A stretch of 64,000 nt of DNA. Source: Ulota crispa. Taxonomy: Eukaryota; Streptophyta; Bryopsida; Orthotrichales; Orthotrichaceae. The stretch covers positions 2,110,501 through 2,174,500 of the forward strand of contig OY987246.1 in NCBI GenBank assembly GCA_963920765.1. Direction: 5' to 3'. The notes beneath the pieces are model-generated. The model saw only the letters and a list, made by a program, of their open reading frames with translations. It searched no databases and was not told where the DNA came from. Below are positions 11,867-25,014 of this stretch, piece after piece (the first letter of the stretch is position 1; every line of letters begins with the position of its first letter). Position numbers and translations under genes: made by a program.

Positions 11867-12175
11867 TGATGATGAAATCACGTTTGGAAATCGCTGCTCT
11901 GCTCCGAAGTTTTCTCTGGAGCCCAAGATACTATAACTGTTCCTCTGTACTTGCTTAGCAATGATGGTTGGTTATGGATGGTGATGAATAATGAGTAATT
12001 GAGTATGGCCATAGATGAATGAGGGATGAATGAAGGGCAAGCACAGGCCGAATGCTGCAAAATGCTGCAGAGGGGGTTGCCTCTTGAATACACCACTCTA
12101 TTTAACCACGCACCAGGTTCAACAACCCCACAGGACATTTAATTTGTCACTGTCTTTCTTTCCAAACAGGTCACC

Positions 12176-13087
12176 TTAACCCTTTAAGGACAACGCAACC
12201 ATATTTTGGTAGCTGGGAGTAGTTTTTGGCCTATATATCAAAATTGCTCAACAATTTGGAAATTGGTCTTGTAGAATGTTTGGGACTACTACAATTTTGC
12301 ATCCCTCTAAACAAAAATGGAATCAAGTATGTGAGTTGACAAATAATGGTGTTTATACGGCATGGCCTCAAAATATGTATCCATTTTTTTGTCAAAGATG
12401 GATCAAAGCAACAACACAATACGTCAAATTTTTTAAAAGAATGTCAAATTTCAATTTCACAATCCTAAAAAAATTCAAATTGCTTAAGAAATATGCTTGT
12501 ATTGTTTTCCTATACGGTAGGAGTATAACTGTAGTGTTCAAATATCTATTGAAATGGTGTTGTCATTTCATTTTTAAAATTTGACATCCTATATTTAAGG
12601 CCAATTCTTGATTTTTTTCACCAATCGGATTTTCCATAACATTTATCAAATTTCTTGTAGAATATTTTAAGGGTAGTCAAGAAAGTGGGATTTTGACCCT
12701 TTTTGTCCACTTAACTACACTTTGTGATTGCTATTTTTGTCTATTTTGAGTGAAACAAGTCTTATTGGAAAGGTGGAAACCCTAACTTTCTAAAAATGTA
12801 AGGCTCTTTTCAATCAAAGCTTGCATGAAGCGTTAACATCCAAAACCACACAAGCATGAAAAACTAGAGGTTCTCCACATACGGCTCACTCAATCATTAA
12901 AATATTTCACCTTCAACAATAGATCTAGTTGAAATTTTAATATGTAACAACAAACAAGATGTCTTCCACATTTGCACAGTTAGGTTGTTCAATTTTGGGT
13001 CCATATTTGATTCAACTGCACATCCAAATTTGTCATCCTTATTATTAGTGCGTTTTCTGAAAATGGATGTGGACCTTAAAGGGTTAA
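12176..13087. mobile_element. TTAA-type MITE, 912 bp
   Basis: TTAACCCTTTAAGGACAACG at left; right complement TTAACCCTTTAAGGTCCACA. 13084-13087 is followed by TTAACCTTGCAACGCC, perhaps the start of a further, unbounded element. No coding. Confidence 0.65.
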
Positions 13088-13520
13088 CCTTGCAACGCCT
13101 GGGAGGACGTTTGGATGATTTCAGGGAAAAAAAATTAATTTTTCATCCATTTGGTTTTAAAACATCGTTTTTAAAGAAGGGTGATGAATACCCCTTCCTA
13201 AGGGATGCTTTTGTTGTTTCTCACATAAGAAAACGTCACATTCAATGATCACAATGTAATGTATTTTGGCAACTTTTTTTACTTTCAATTTGTTTAAATT
13301 TAAAATGTAAACGTGGTATTCACGTGTTTGATCCAATTTAAGATAGCTTATGAAGACTAGTTTCTACTCCAATTTGAAAATCTGGATTTTTCCTAAAATC
13401 AAATAGTCTAGTGTAACTTGAACTTTGGGACCTGTTATTCTAATTTTAGATTGAAAGGGTATTTTTTTGCACCTTGCTATTCTACACTAAGGTATAAACG
13501 TATGGAGAGTGTTTTGGATT

Positions 13521-14696
13521 TTAACCCCCTAAAGCATCAACTGTCCCCTTGGGGGACAAATGGATTTTGGGCATGCCTATAGCTAATCTATTTTTTGAGA
13601 TTTTTTGAAACTTTCATTGAAGGTGGAGAATTCAAAGATTTACGTGGGCATCTAATTTTTTTTTCATTCCAACATTTATTGAAGAAGTTATGCATGAATT
13701 TTTGAAAAAAGAGGAGTGAGGGTAGCCCAAAAATAAATAAATCAAAATTGCATTTTTTAAAAATAAAACTACGAAATTGGTTCTTTAGATTTATACAAAC
13801 ATGGAAATCTTTGAATCATTCAATTTTGATTGATGAGATGAAAGTTATGAGAAGTTTTAGTGTGCGGGTAGGTATGCGATTCCCAAACCTCCACTTTTTG
13901 CCCTTTGTAAAATTTAATGCTTTACTTTTTTGAGTGATTTGTGTATTTGATTTTTGACTTTTTTTTCCCAAGTTGTAGTAGAATAAGAATCCTTAGATTT
14001 TACCATTTAGATCAAAGTAGTTCACATTTCTCAATTTTACATGAATCCTCCAATTTTGCCTAGTGTGTATGCAAATTTCATGACCTTACGGCATTGCAGG
14101 ATTTTACAAAGTATGATTCATACCTCCAATTCATTTGAAATTCTCCCACACTTACCTAACTTGGTCTTCTACATGGGAAAAATAAACCTCAATTTTGTGT
14201 AGAGAATTTTTTTTGATATAGATCAAAGTAGTTCACATTTCTCAATTTTACATGAATCCTCCAATTTTGCCTAGTGTGTATGCAAATTTCATGACCTTAC
14301 GGCATTGCAGGATTTTACAAAGTATGATTCATACCTCCAATTCATTTGAAATTCTCCCACACTTACCTAACTTGGTCTTCTACATGGGAAAAATAAACCT
14401 CAATTTTGTGTAGAGAATTTTTTTTAATATAGGAGCCGTCAAAGGCTTTTGAAATTTTTGGGCAGCAGGAAAAAACTTTTGCTTTCACTTCCTATGTCAA
14501 TATCTCACTCCTCTACATCTAGCATGAGCTAAATTTTTTCCCACAAGTACCTCCCATAGTCTAGGACAAGATCTTACGGTTGAATTTCCAAAAATACTTT
14601 TTTCCTACCTTTGTACTTATTCCCCCAAAAGTGGTGATTTTCAGTAATTTTCAGTAATTTTCAGAGAAAAAAAGGACTTGGTCCTTTACGGGTTAA
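13521..14696 (+). mobile_element. TTAA-type MITE with internal 211-bp tandem duplication
   Basis: TTAACCCCCTAAAG at left, CTTGGTCCTTTACGGGTTAA at right. A subterminal hairpin TGTCCCCTTGGGGGACA follows the left end (13543-13559). Homologous to 7362-8332 with many substitutions. The duplication at 14010-14431 accounts for the extra length. Confidence 0.75.
14010..14431 (+). repeat. 211-bp tandem duplication
   Basis: Units 14010-14220 and 14221-14431 look identical but for one G/A difference near the end, so the duplication is far younger than the element that contains it. Confidence 0.8.
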
Positions 14697-16636
14697 GAGC
14701 TGTTTTGTTTTTTGGTGCGATATTTTTGCTTTTTAATTCAAAATTTCTAAGAAAATTCAAGTTTCACAAAAAATATTAATTGTTTTATGCCTCATAGAAG
14801 ATATGTAAATACATCAATGAAACGTGAATACAAAAAATCATTCATATTTAGTTCTCAAATGAGAGAAAATAGAGAGATGAACTTTGGAGCTTAAAAAAAA
14901 ATGGTCGTAAGCATGTTCTTTTAGGATTAACTCTCCAATTGGAATTCAAAACTCCAATTTCCACATTTCTAAAAAATGTGAAAACATGTAAAAGGCGCGA
15001 TCTGGAAGATTAATTGAATGGTGACTTTCCAGCAATAATATATAAATATAAAAAATCTTTTATATGATATCCATACAGTTCGCTCTACTACCGCATTTAT
15101 CAGTATTTTAAATTACTCAAGATTCCTTCCACAATTGTAAAAAACCCCTCAATGGGAAAAAATCCTTCCACAATTGAGTGTGGATTGAACTATTGGTTCT
15201 TCTTATAAATTTATTTATTTCTTTACTTAATCCAAACCTTTTTAGTGTATATATTTTATTGTAATCGTGGTGATTATTGGTTTATTACCAATTACATTAG
15301 AACTCATCTAAATTACTATGCTTGGGACTAGGTGGGTACATTGATTTGTGGAGGTTATAGTGGGTGGGTGATGTTGGAACATGTGAGATATTAGTTTAAA
15401 GAATATTAGTTTAGAGGAGTTCTACTGTATTACTTTCTTTTTAAAATCATTTTTAAAGATTTGTTTTTAAAACTATAAGGTTTACATATGAAGAGATACA
15501 TACTCCTACTCCATGGATATTTGCAATCTTATTTAGGGGTATGTGTTGTGCAAATGTTGCAAATCTAGTACAAGAATCTAAAAATGAACAAACAAATGAA
15601 AAAATAAAATTCTGATGAGCACATAACTGTTAAATATTCATCCACCATTCAAAGTTTGAAATGTTGGTTTATTATGGGTTATTTTTCTTTACCTAAGTTT
15701 TGTTTTGTATTTAGTTTATTTTTGTTATATTCAATTCTGAGCGTTATATGTTTTATTTTTGAAATCCCAAGCAGCAGAATTTGTAATACCTGTAGAGTTA
15801 CCAAGCAATTTATATCCGTGAGTGTCAAGATTTTAGACAAGCGCGCAATCACTCATTTACATGTATGTATATTCGTCTAGCATGTCAAAACATCTTTCTG
15901 TTTTGAATTTGATTGGTGGCTTTAGTACTATCATTCACTCACAAATAGAGAATATCTTACAAAATTTTGTATATATGGGTCCAATGGTCACTGCCCAAGA
16001 TCGATTCCAAGTTGGTTCAATTCAAAATCCAGGAAGCCATTAGTTGGGTCAAGGTTTGGATCCAAGCCATAAAGCCTTTGGAACCAACAAACAACCCAAT
16101 TTTAAATCAACAGAACAAGCCCTTACTCTTGAATTGGATCAATACATTGAGGGGACCTAATTTTGTTCATCTTGGTTTAGAATTTTTGCACTAAACATTT
16201 GTCACATAAGTTGTCATGTCCTCAGCAAGACCAACTAAACCAACCTTCCATATAAAATATTTTGGACCCAATTAACCACCCAATTCCAAGAATTCAGCAA
16301 ACTCCTGGGGCTCATACGACTTTATTTACTGCACATATGTTGATGGAGGGCCAGGGTGGAAAACTTGGCTTCTTTTTATAGACAAGGAAGTAATAAATTT
16401 CCCTTATTTTGGCATTTCAAAGTTGTATCCTCCTTTATTAATTCTAAACTAAATTGGAATTTTTGAATCCAAATGTGAGTTCAAGATTTCAATCTCTTGA
16501 GCTTTTACATCCCAACCCCACATAAAGAAACCCCTCTTTGTCTAAGCAGATAAATTTGTCCCTATTTCTTGAGGATTTTGCAATCCACCGGCAATGAGGG
16601 GTTGATGTACAATAAACCAAGTCGGGTTCATGGTTC
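14697..16636. other. AT-rich DNA, nothing recognised
   Basis: Several 60-75 residue open frames around 15656-16194 are hydrophobic and AT-driven, without family resemblance. No repeat boundary seen. Confidence 0.35.
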
Positions 16637-16834
16637 TCAGCCCGTAAAGGACCAAGGAGCCCAATGTGGGCTTTTAGGATATTTGGGAAAGCATTTTCTG
16701 TGAGAATTCTTGAGATGAGATTGTGAAAATAAGGGTGTACATGCTCGTATTGAAAAGCTCACAGTCCTCCCAAAAAATATGGAATTGAATAATATTTGAG
16801 TGAGATGTGGTACCATAGGTACTTTAGGTGTTAA
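16637..16834. mobile_element. Probable decayed TTAA-type MITE
   Basis: Left TCAGCCCGTAAAGGACCAAG, right ACTTTAGGTGTTAA. The left TTAA has decayed to TCAG. 198 bp. Confidence 0.45.
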
Positions 16835-18154
16835 CATGGGCATCTTTAAAAAAATAAAAACAAAGGGATTTAGGAGGGTGTTGTCCACAAAGTGATCAAA
16901 AGCATTTTACAATGGCTCAATCAATAAGCAAAATTTGAAATTAACTCTCTTTGACTATAAAATAACCTTTTTTTAAAGAACAAAATGATTTTGGCAAGTA
17001 CTCCATTGATGTTTTACATCAAACAACACAGATTTTGCAATTGAGATTTATTACTATAGGAATGTCTACTATGATATTTTCTTAGTGTAATAACAATTTC
17101 AATGAAGTAGTTCCTGCTTCTAGTTTTTTTTCATTATGTATTGAGCATAGGGTGATCATGAAATTTGTGAGGCATATAGCCAACTTCATGCTCTATAAGA
17201 ACTCAAATTGCACAAGAAATTCATGAAGTAGAAGTTATCATTTTGGATGACCAACTTTTCTTTGACACCTTAGATAAGTTTCAAAAAGAATTTGACCCTA
17301 CTTTGAGTGTTATCACCTAATTAAGTATGCCCTTACAAAGTTTGAAATTTTGAAGAGCTGTACATAAGTAAGTAATAAACCAATTCTTATGATTGATATT
17401 TTTTCCAAAATTTGATCCACTACTCAATTTCAAGCCATTTGAGCATGTAAACAAAAAATAATTTTAGGGCATAAATTGGGCTAACAATCAGACCCTAATA
17501 CAAAGTAGCCCTTATCTCAAAAATCAAAGCCTCTCCCTTTTTCCACGAGGCTATGCCCAAAGATGATGAGACCTAGGGCAGTTCAAATTTGCCGCTGCCG
17601 TCAGGACTCAGGAGGTCCGTGTTAGAAGGGCAAAGCAGTAATGCAAAATGGCAGTCTGATAGGAGTAACACCGGTCTGTTAGGGTAGGCCACAGAAGGGT
17701 AGGTTTGGAAGCCATATACCGAGGCGGTACTGAGGTCGAAAATGCAAAGGTTTCGACCGACCGACTGACCTGACCCACAAGAATGATAGGTAGGCCTTTC
17801 CTTTGATTCCTTGTTGGGTACGTAACAAGAAGTGGCCTTTTCCATCCAGATCACCAGTTCTATGTGTCACAGCTTGAAATAGCAGTGCTTGCGGATTTGA
17901 AGGAAATTTAATATAGTCACAGTTAAAACAGAATAATATTTTAAACTGCAGTTAATACCGGTATGGGGGTGTCTCAGTAATCTCAAATGGGTGGCTATAG
18001 TGAGCAATATTTATACCAGGAATAATTTCACGACACCGATAAATGGCAATGGAGAGCACTATTTATACTAGAAATAATTCACAGCACCGGAAAAACTGTG
18101 AAAAAACAGCTAGTTAAAATCTGAGAAAAGTACATACTGTAGTGGTTCTAGCAA
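16835..18154. other. Spacer, partly GC-richer, no gene recognised
   Basis: 17575-17880 is richer in GC and has overlapping minus-strand open frames of 63 and 93 residues that resemble nothing I know. 18000-18090 holds two related short stretches (AATAATTTCACGACACCG and AATAATTCACAGCACCGG). Confidence 0.35.
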
Positions 18155-18484
18155 GAGCATCTCTTGCAGCACTGGAAAGGAAGTATTTGCAAATCAGGTT
18201 TACAAGAGCTATTATAAGGAGAGCGGAGCATAGAGGAAAATTCTCTTGCAACCCTATGTGGACATCTAGGCAGTTAAATTGGCTTAGAGTCATATCAAGT
18301 GATTGACAGGGGCAAGGGCCGTAAAGAAACCCTGGAGAATGTTGAAATTTGACAAGGATTTGGGCTTGGCTTGCAGGCCCCGCGCCTTCACGGGGACAAG
18401 TACAGTGCCATTGGAGAATATCACCAAGGGAGCCGTTATGGATTTGAGCTCCGGGGCTTGTTTCCAGTGCTGCAGAAGATGCTC
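18155..18484 (+). mobile_element. PIF/Harbinger-like MITE, GAGCATCTC family
   Basis: Ends GAGCATCTCTTGCAGCACTG and CAGTGCTGCAGAAGATGCTC pair over 24 bp with two mismatches. A TTA separates it from an inverted sibling at 18488. Confidence 0.7.
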
Positions 18485-18487
18485 TTA

Positions 18488-18860
18488 GAGCATCTCATGC
18501 AGCACGTTAGAACAGCCCTTTGCGTTTAACTCATAATGGCTTCTCTGATTCAAGTCCCCAATAGCACTCGACAGGTCCCTATGCAAGTTGCAAGGCCTTT
18601 AGATTGAGCTGCATACCCGTCAAATCTCAACTTTCTCCAGGCCTCCTTCATGGTCCCTGGCAAGCACTGTTCACCCACTCTTCACTCACTACCCCACTCC
18701 GTAGCCAGGTGTACCCGTGTGGTTCATTGTAAGGCAAGTGCAGGTCTAGAAGGTTTCAAGGCTACATGAGAACTTCAAGCCTCGCTGTGAAGGTTTGCGT
18801 CATTCTCCCCATGAAATCTCATTTATCCAAGTGTTACAAAGCGTGGTGCAGGAGATGCCC
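18488..18860 (-). mobile_element. PIF/Harbinger-like MITE, GAGCATCTC family
   Basis: Flanked by TTA at 18485-18487 and 18861-18863. Ends GAGCATCTCATGCAGCAC and GTGGTGCAGGAGATGCCC. Interior is an inverted relative of the preceding copy. Confidence 0.7.
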
Positions 18861-20635
18861 TTAGAGATATTTGTGAAAATCACCACCAAAAGCAAACCCG
18901 GTAAAATTGTTACTTCCATTGACAAGCTACAGAGCCATGAGGGGGCTTCAAACTTAAACTTTTTTAGGTGACTCACGTCGCAATTCGCCTTTATGAATTC
19001 ATTAGTGAATAGCGAGGTGACTCACTTTTAGAATTAACTCTTAATGTGATTCTTATGGGGAGTGAACTTTAGAAACTCACTTTTGTGCATCCCATCCTCA
19101 CGTCTGTCTCAGATGCTCAAACCCCCGACTTGTGCACAAAACCGTAATTGCAACTTCATTGGTGTGTCAAACTTTTGATGTAGAAATGAACAAAGATAAT
19201 TCACTAGTGTGGATCTTGTGAGGTGAGAAACTCGTAGGCCAGATTTCATGTTTGAACCCCTGTTGTATGTTTGAACCCCTATTGTATGTTTGAACCCCCT
19301 GTTGTACTCGCGCACTGATTGGTGCATTTTCGAATCCATGTTACATTAGCATTTGGTCGGGGGTTTTACCCGGGGGTAATTGATGGTGGTATTTTCTTAG
19401 CCGCGCCCAGATTGGTGGAGGTTTTCAACCGAGTGGGACGTCGATGTGGACTGGCCCAGTCACTCGTGTAGGGGCCAGCAGCAAAGATTGCATGCATGAG
19501 GATGGGCTAATGGTCATGGTCATGGACTCATGGTCATGGTCGTGGACTCATGGTCATGGTCATGGACTCATGGTCATGATGGCGTTGATGGCCATCCATG
19601 GGAGAGTGGCGTGTTGTTGTCAGTGGAGGGAGAAGTCAGTGTGCAGTGTGCTTGTATACTGCTCTGTTTTTTGCAGAGTTAAGCTTAGTGGTGAGGCTTC
19701 TTTTTGCAAGAGCCAGCAATAGAAAATGACGGAGCCCCGTTGTTGTTGCTGTTACGTGGCAGCTTCAGACAAGTATGGTGTTGTGCAAGCTCGGGAAACG
19801 GTTCAGGGAGTGGTGGTGGGTTGAGTAGCAGCGGCACAAATGTACAGAGTGTAGGGAACGGGAGGCCATTCAGTTAGGGTTTGTGCGTGGTGGTGGTTCG
19901 GGCCAGAGGTGTGCAAATGTCGATGACAACCGTTCAAAGAGACGCTAAATGGCCGTGGAGCGATTCCTTCTTTGTTCCACATAGATTCATGACAATCGCT
20001 TGGATTAGTCCTACTTTTGTTGGCGACATTCCCCTACAAAGAAATTGTAGAATCTTGCATTAGGTAGAATCTTGCGTTAGGGGTACTCACGGTTGGTTTT
20101 CTCCATTCTTAATGTTCAAGCAAATCTGATGTGGCGCGCTCTCCCAACGGGTGCGAGGGGAGTTCCATAAAGTTTGAGAAAATATTTTCTTGTTCCCAAG
20201 CGTTTCTGTGAGAACTTTAACCGCAGGTCACAAGCATGTAACTCCGCTTTCACTTTTTTCTCCTCACGATTTATTCTCCCATCGCTGTCGCATGTATTTC
20301 TAAGTAAAACATTCTCCATTCTCTATCACTCAATAGGAGTGTCACACCTCCTTCCATGGAGAAGTGCTCCCATTGGCTCCTACTTTCACTCAGCCATTTC
20401 TCAATCTTCACGGAAATCTCAACCTCTGAGCAACCGTGACTACCCCTGAAATTTGTAAGCCTGATTATCCGTAGTAGTTCTGCTATTTGGCTTTGATGTC
20501 AATCTGAGAAGTCATTGGTTGTGTTTTGACTGCACTTTGGGTCACATCTTGGATTGTATATGCGGTGCCTGTCTTATGGTTAGGGGAATAAACTGGAACT
20601 CAAATGCTAGTAGTTTGTGCTTGTGTTTATTTTTT
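18861..20635. other. GC-richer spacer with two small tandem arrays, no gene recognised
   Basis: 19249-19308 repeats GTATGTTTGAACCCC about three times. 19510-19582 repeats ATGGTCATGGACTC with a 24-bp period. Open frames across these arrays reflect the repeat. Base composition resembles genic flanks, so an unrecognised or lost gene is possible. Confidence 0.4.
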
Positions 20636-20953
20636 GGGAAAATTTCATGGATACCTCTAAAGTTTGCAACATTTTAACAGATACCCCTACTTTTTCAGAA
20701 ATATCATAAACACTCTTGGACCAAAAAATTTGGGCATCTGTTTTGTTATGCATTGTCACTTCCTTCTTCCTTTGTGGGCACACTATTTCTTTCTTGTTAC
20801 GTGTACACACAAAGGAAGAAGGGAAGTGCCATGCACAACAAAACAATTGCCTAAATTTTTTTGGTCCAAGGGTATCTGTTTGTAATATTTCTGAAAAAGC
20901 AGGGGCATCTATGAAAATATTGCAAACTCTAGGGGTATAGATGAAATTTTTCC
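20636..20953. mobile_element. Mutator-like MITE with long inverted ends
   Basis: Ends GGGAAAATTTCATGGATACC and its near complement GGAAAAATTTCATCTATACC; the inversion continues through most of the 318 bp. Flanking TTATTTTTT (20627-20635 and 20954-20962) is a 9-bp duplication, though low in complexity. A 192-residue minus-strand open frame crossing it is spurious. Confidence 0.65.
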
Positions 20954-21259
20954 TTATTTTTTTTATATGTTTGCAGTTGTGATATGGTTGACCTTGCACT
21001 TGCGGGTGATTATGAACTGGTAATTGTGTGATCATTCTAATATTTTTTAAATGTTCTGCGTCCTTGGAGATTTTTCTTGTGCAAAGCAGCATGCTGAGGT
21101 GGTGTTGATTGTTTACTTGTTGGAGTAGGTGGTGGCCGATTTGCTGTTTGGTGGCCGTAATGTTGCGAAGCACTTCGATCATCAAGTAAAAATCATGAAT
21201 GTCTGGTGATGCGCAGTTTGAGATGCGATTGAAGTAGAACCGACTTTCTCAAGTGGGTC

Positions 21260-21674
21260 TAAGGTAGTACGCTCGAAAACCGCCCATCTAAGGGCTCATC
21301 CCTCTTTTTCATGGTCTTCCGTGGATGGAAGGATTTTTAGTTCATTTTTCAGACAAAGAGAAATAGATGCTGAATGCAACACAAGTAGTTTCATATTTTT
21401 TGAAGCATTTTTGAGTTACTTATGAATTTTTAAAGTGCATGTGTTATAGGTACCTATTATTAATCTTAGATCTTCCAAGAACCATTCACTTGCATTTTGT
21501 GAAGAGATTTGAGGAAATAAGGAGAATGATTGACTCTTGCAATTAATTTTTTTTCTTTCTTCCATACATTCAATGAGTTGTAAGAGGTTAATGTAAGAAC
21601 TGCCAGTGCACCATTTCACAACAAGCTACTGGATGGTTCAAAATGAGCTAACGGTTTTCGAGCTAACTACCTTA
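21260..21674. mobile_element. TA-flanked MITE, AGGTAG family
   Basis: Ends TAAGGTAGTACGCTCGAAAA and TTTTCGAGCTAACTACCTTA. Close relative of 39762-40074. Confidence 0.65.
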
Positions 21675-23172
21675 ATCAGTGTAAAGTATGTACTTTTAGG
21701 GTCTTACAATGAGCGGGAAATTCCTATTGAAAATTTACTCAATTGAGACGGATAATTTTGGCAATCCCTTTTTTTTTTCCAGCGGTTAACGTTTCGAGCA
21801 ATGAAACTTGCAAAATGTTTGGTGGATTCATTTGAGTCAACACACGAATGAAGCTAGCATGGTTTTGTTTTGCGTGAGTGATTTCCTTGGTCACCTGCGC
21901 CATGCAGGAGTGCCCTTGAGGATATCAACCTTCAAACCTGTGAAATTTGTATGAAATGGAAAGCCATGTGATTGTGAGTGCTTGGATGGCAGTTCTCCTA
22001 TTTGACACGGTTTTGGTTTGAAACGTTCAATTTGAGCAGGCATATGGGTATGGGAGGTTTCTTCCTACGGTAATTTTGAAGTCTGTTGTCAGATTGTGCA
22101 ATATAGGGTATTGTGTCAATACAGTTAATGAATTTGTTAGCCAGTCGCTCCTTTCACAGCACCGACACAGAGGAAATAACCGTGCTTGTCTACGTGGTAA
22201 GGGAACTCGTGCATGGAAAGCATGGCACCTGGTTTTCATCTTGAGATTTCCGTATTGAAGCCTTGACTAGAGCATTAAGGTGAGCGCAGTCATAGGTACA
22301 TTGGTCTTTCAAGGTGATCCACAAATTTAAACCCCGCAAATTGGATTCAATAATGCTTCTTACTTGATATGGCTTAGGGTATGTTCACACTTGGTGTTAA
22401 GAGGGTAGTAGCGAAGGAAAATTAGATGCATTTGAACCATACGTTTAGACTGCATTCACATTGCTAATATCTCTCCTAACATCAATTATGAACATACCTT
22501 TACGGACCAATTCCATGGTCAAAATGCTTAAAATTGTGCATGTGAAGCTCAAAGTGGAAGGGAGTTTTCAATTCTAGAGTACTCAAAGATTAATTTTTTT
22601 TACCTTTCAACAAAATTTATAACTATTTGAGTGTTAGTTTCTCACTACAATAATGCCTGCACATTTAGTGGCATATTTTCTTAAGTAACAAGAATGAAGA
22701 AAAGCTCCTACAGAAGCTTTAAAACCTCATTAATTATTAAAGTTAAGTATATACCATTTTTGAAGAATGTGTACATGCTAGAATAAACATTCAAAGAAAA
22801 CGCCTCTCATTTTGTCATGTAAGAGATTCAATTCCGAGGAAATTAGTCTTTGAGCACACATCAAAAGTAGAAGCTTTGAATGCTCATAAGAGGTGTCAAA
22901 AGACATTGCCTGAAGCATGTTGCCTACAAAAAGAGTTGGATGTATTCATACGAGGACCTCTACCAAAAGTGTTGGCTGTATTCATACAAGGTCCATTTAG
23001 TATTTGAAAAAATGGTTTTATGATAAATGTCTAAAGTTTTTCAAAAATTTCTAGTTGATCAATAGTATGTGTATGACTCGGCTTGAAATTTACAATTCCA
23101 ATGGGATTTATGTGCTACCCAAGCACCCATTTGTATACAACATAGGAGAGCGTTTACAAAATAATCACTTCT
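21675..23172. other. Spacer with one small MITE and a short tandem pair
   Basis: 22372-22502 is a sibling of the 131-bp element at 7206 (CTTAGGGTATGTTCACACTT and TTATGAACATACC). 22926-22998 contains a diverged 44-bp tandem pair around GTATTCATAC. No gene recognised. Confidence 0.45.
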
Positions 23173-23926
23173 TTAATTCCAAGGCGCCCGAGTCATTTTC
23201 ACTAGAATCAAGGTTTCAGGACACTTACAACTTTGATGCATCTTATCTTAGTCAATTGGATGACCTCCAAAACGTGACCATTGAAAATAGTGGAATACCC
23301 ACTTAGAAATGCCTTGCAAAATTTGGAAATAGTTGATTGTGGAAGATAGGAGATTATAACATTTGATCAAGTAACATGTGACGGCAAAATCTCATTTTTT
23401 GGCAAGTAGTTGCTATTTATTGATTTTTACAAAACTCTATAAGCCCCTCATTTGTCTCAAATTATTGAGAGTAGCAATTTTGATGTGAATGCACACACTT
23501 GCATGTTATTGAAGATTGTACTTCTTTATATATTAAGTTTTAGGGCTTCAAATTGCTATTGCACAAAAAACAATGATCAACACAGCCGTTGGTGAGGGTT
23601 GTCACAACAAGGATTTACAACACCCTCAACCCTTGCTAGTGAAATTTATGTTACCACAAAGCACATGCAAGGAAGCTTGCAATGGGTATTGACTGGTTGT
23701 AGCTTGTAAGACACTGTTTGGCATTGCGCCCCGTATAGTGTTTCAGCCAATTAAGGCTCATCATTAACACTTGGCATGCCTTGCCATTACTCCACTTGCA
23801 TGGACCACTTAAATACCTTCATAATTATAGTTTATAGCAAGGTTAAAAAATTACAACCAATACCTCAAACATGCCTTTGAAATCATGTGCGGACCATTTT
23901 GGTACTTTGGGGCAATCATGGGTTAA
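23173..23926 (+). mobile_element. TTAA-type MITE, first of a tandem pair
   Basis: Starts TTAATTCCAAGGCGCCCGAG; right TTAA (23923-23926) is shared with the next copy. Diverged by many substitutions from 23923-24701. Confidence 0.6.
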
Positions 23927-24701
23927 TCCCTAAGCGCCCATGCCATTTTCACCAAAATCAAGGTTTCGGGACACCTACAACTTTGGTATTTTGTATCTCA
24001 ATCAATTCAATGATCCATAAAAATTGACCATTGAAAATAGTGGGGTACTTACTTAGAAAACAACTTGAAAAAGTTGGGAACAATTGACCTTGGGAGATGG
24101 GAGATTATAACATTTGATCAAACAACATGTGATGACAAAATCTCATTTTTTGGTAGGTAGTTTCTATTTCATGATTTCTACAAAATTACATAAGCCCCTA
24201 CTTCATCTCAAATTTTGTGAGTGACAAGATTGGATGTGAATGCACACACTTGTAAATTATTGAAGATTGCACTTCTTTTTATGTCAAGTTTTAGGGCTTC
24301 AAATTGCTTTAGGGCTTCAAATTGCTTTTGCACGGAAAACGATGACGGGTATAGTCAGTGAGGGTTGCCATAATAAGGGTCTAGAACATGCTTGAACCCT
24401 TGCTAACAACTTTCCCACTACCACAAAGCACACACAAGGAAACTTGCAAGGGATATTGATCGATTGCAGCTTGTAAAATGCTGCTTGCCACCACTCCCCA
24501 TATGGTGTTTCACCCAATCAAATCTCCTGCAACACTTGTACAACATTTGACTTTCCTTGCCTTACTCCATTGCCATGGACACCTTGAATACCTTCATAAT
24601 TGTAATTTATAACAAGATCAAAAAATTAGATCTAGTGCCTTAAACAAGCTTTTGAAATCATGCAAGGACACTTTTGGTCCTTTGCGGCATTTAGGGGTTA
24701 A
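23923..24701 (+). mobile_element. TTAA-type MITE, second of a tandem pair
   Basis: TTAATCCCTAAGCGCCCATG at left; GCGGCATTTAGGGGTTAA at right. 24297-24332 repeats TTTAGGGCTTCAAATTGC twice. Confidence 0.65.
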
Positions 24702-25014
24702 GGCATCTCCACCAATGGCTCAAACTCGCTCAAAGTGGATGAAAAATAGCCAGGCCCCTCTCAAAACCCTCTCAAGCACTTTGTTCTACCAAGTCTAGTA
24801 GGCCACTCTTCAAGTTGCTATTTATTCACTATTCACCTTAAGTTTAGTGAGCTTTATCCTCTACTTTCCTTGATAAATGGTCAACTGCTTATTTATGGGG
24901 CGTGTTGGAGTGTAAGACCACCTTTTTGAAGAGCATGGGTGGAGATCAAGGGGCTTGAGGCTCAACCAAAACAGATGGAAAACTTTGAAAGAGCCCAAAC
25001 TGGTGGAGATGCGC
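24702..25014 (+). mobile_element. PIF/Harbinger-like MITE, GAGCATCTC family
   Basis: Ends GGCATCTCCACCAATGGCTC and CTGGTGGAGATGCGC, abutting a TTAA element on each side. Aligns along its length with 29115-29428 (AGTGGATGAAAA.TAGCCAGG). Confidence 0.7.

Noticed and set aside
20607-21185. 192-residue open frame on the minus strand
   Set aside because: Half of it lies in a Mutator-like MITE, residues show no family resemblance, and composition is that of the repeat.
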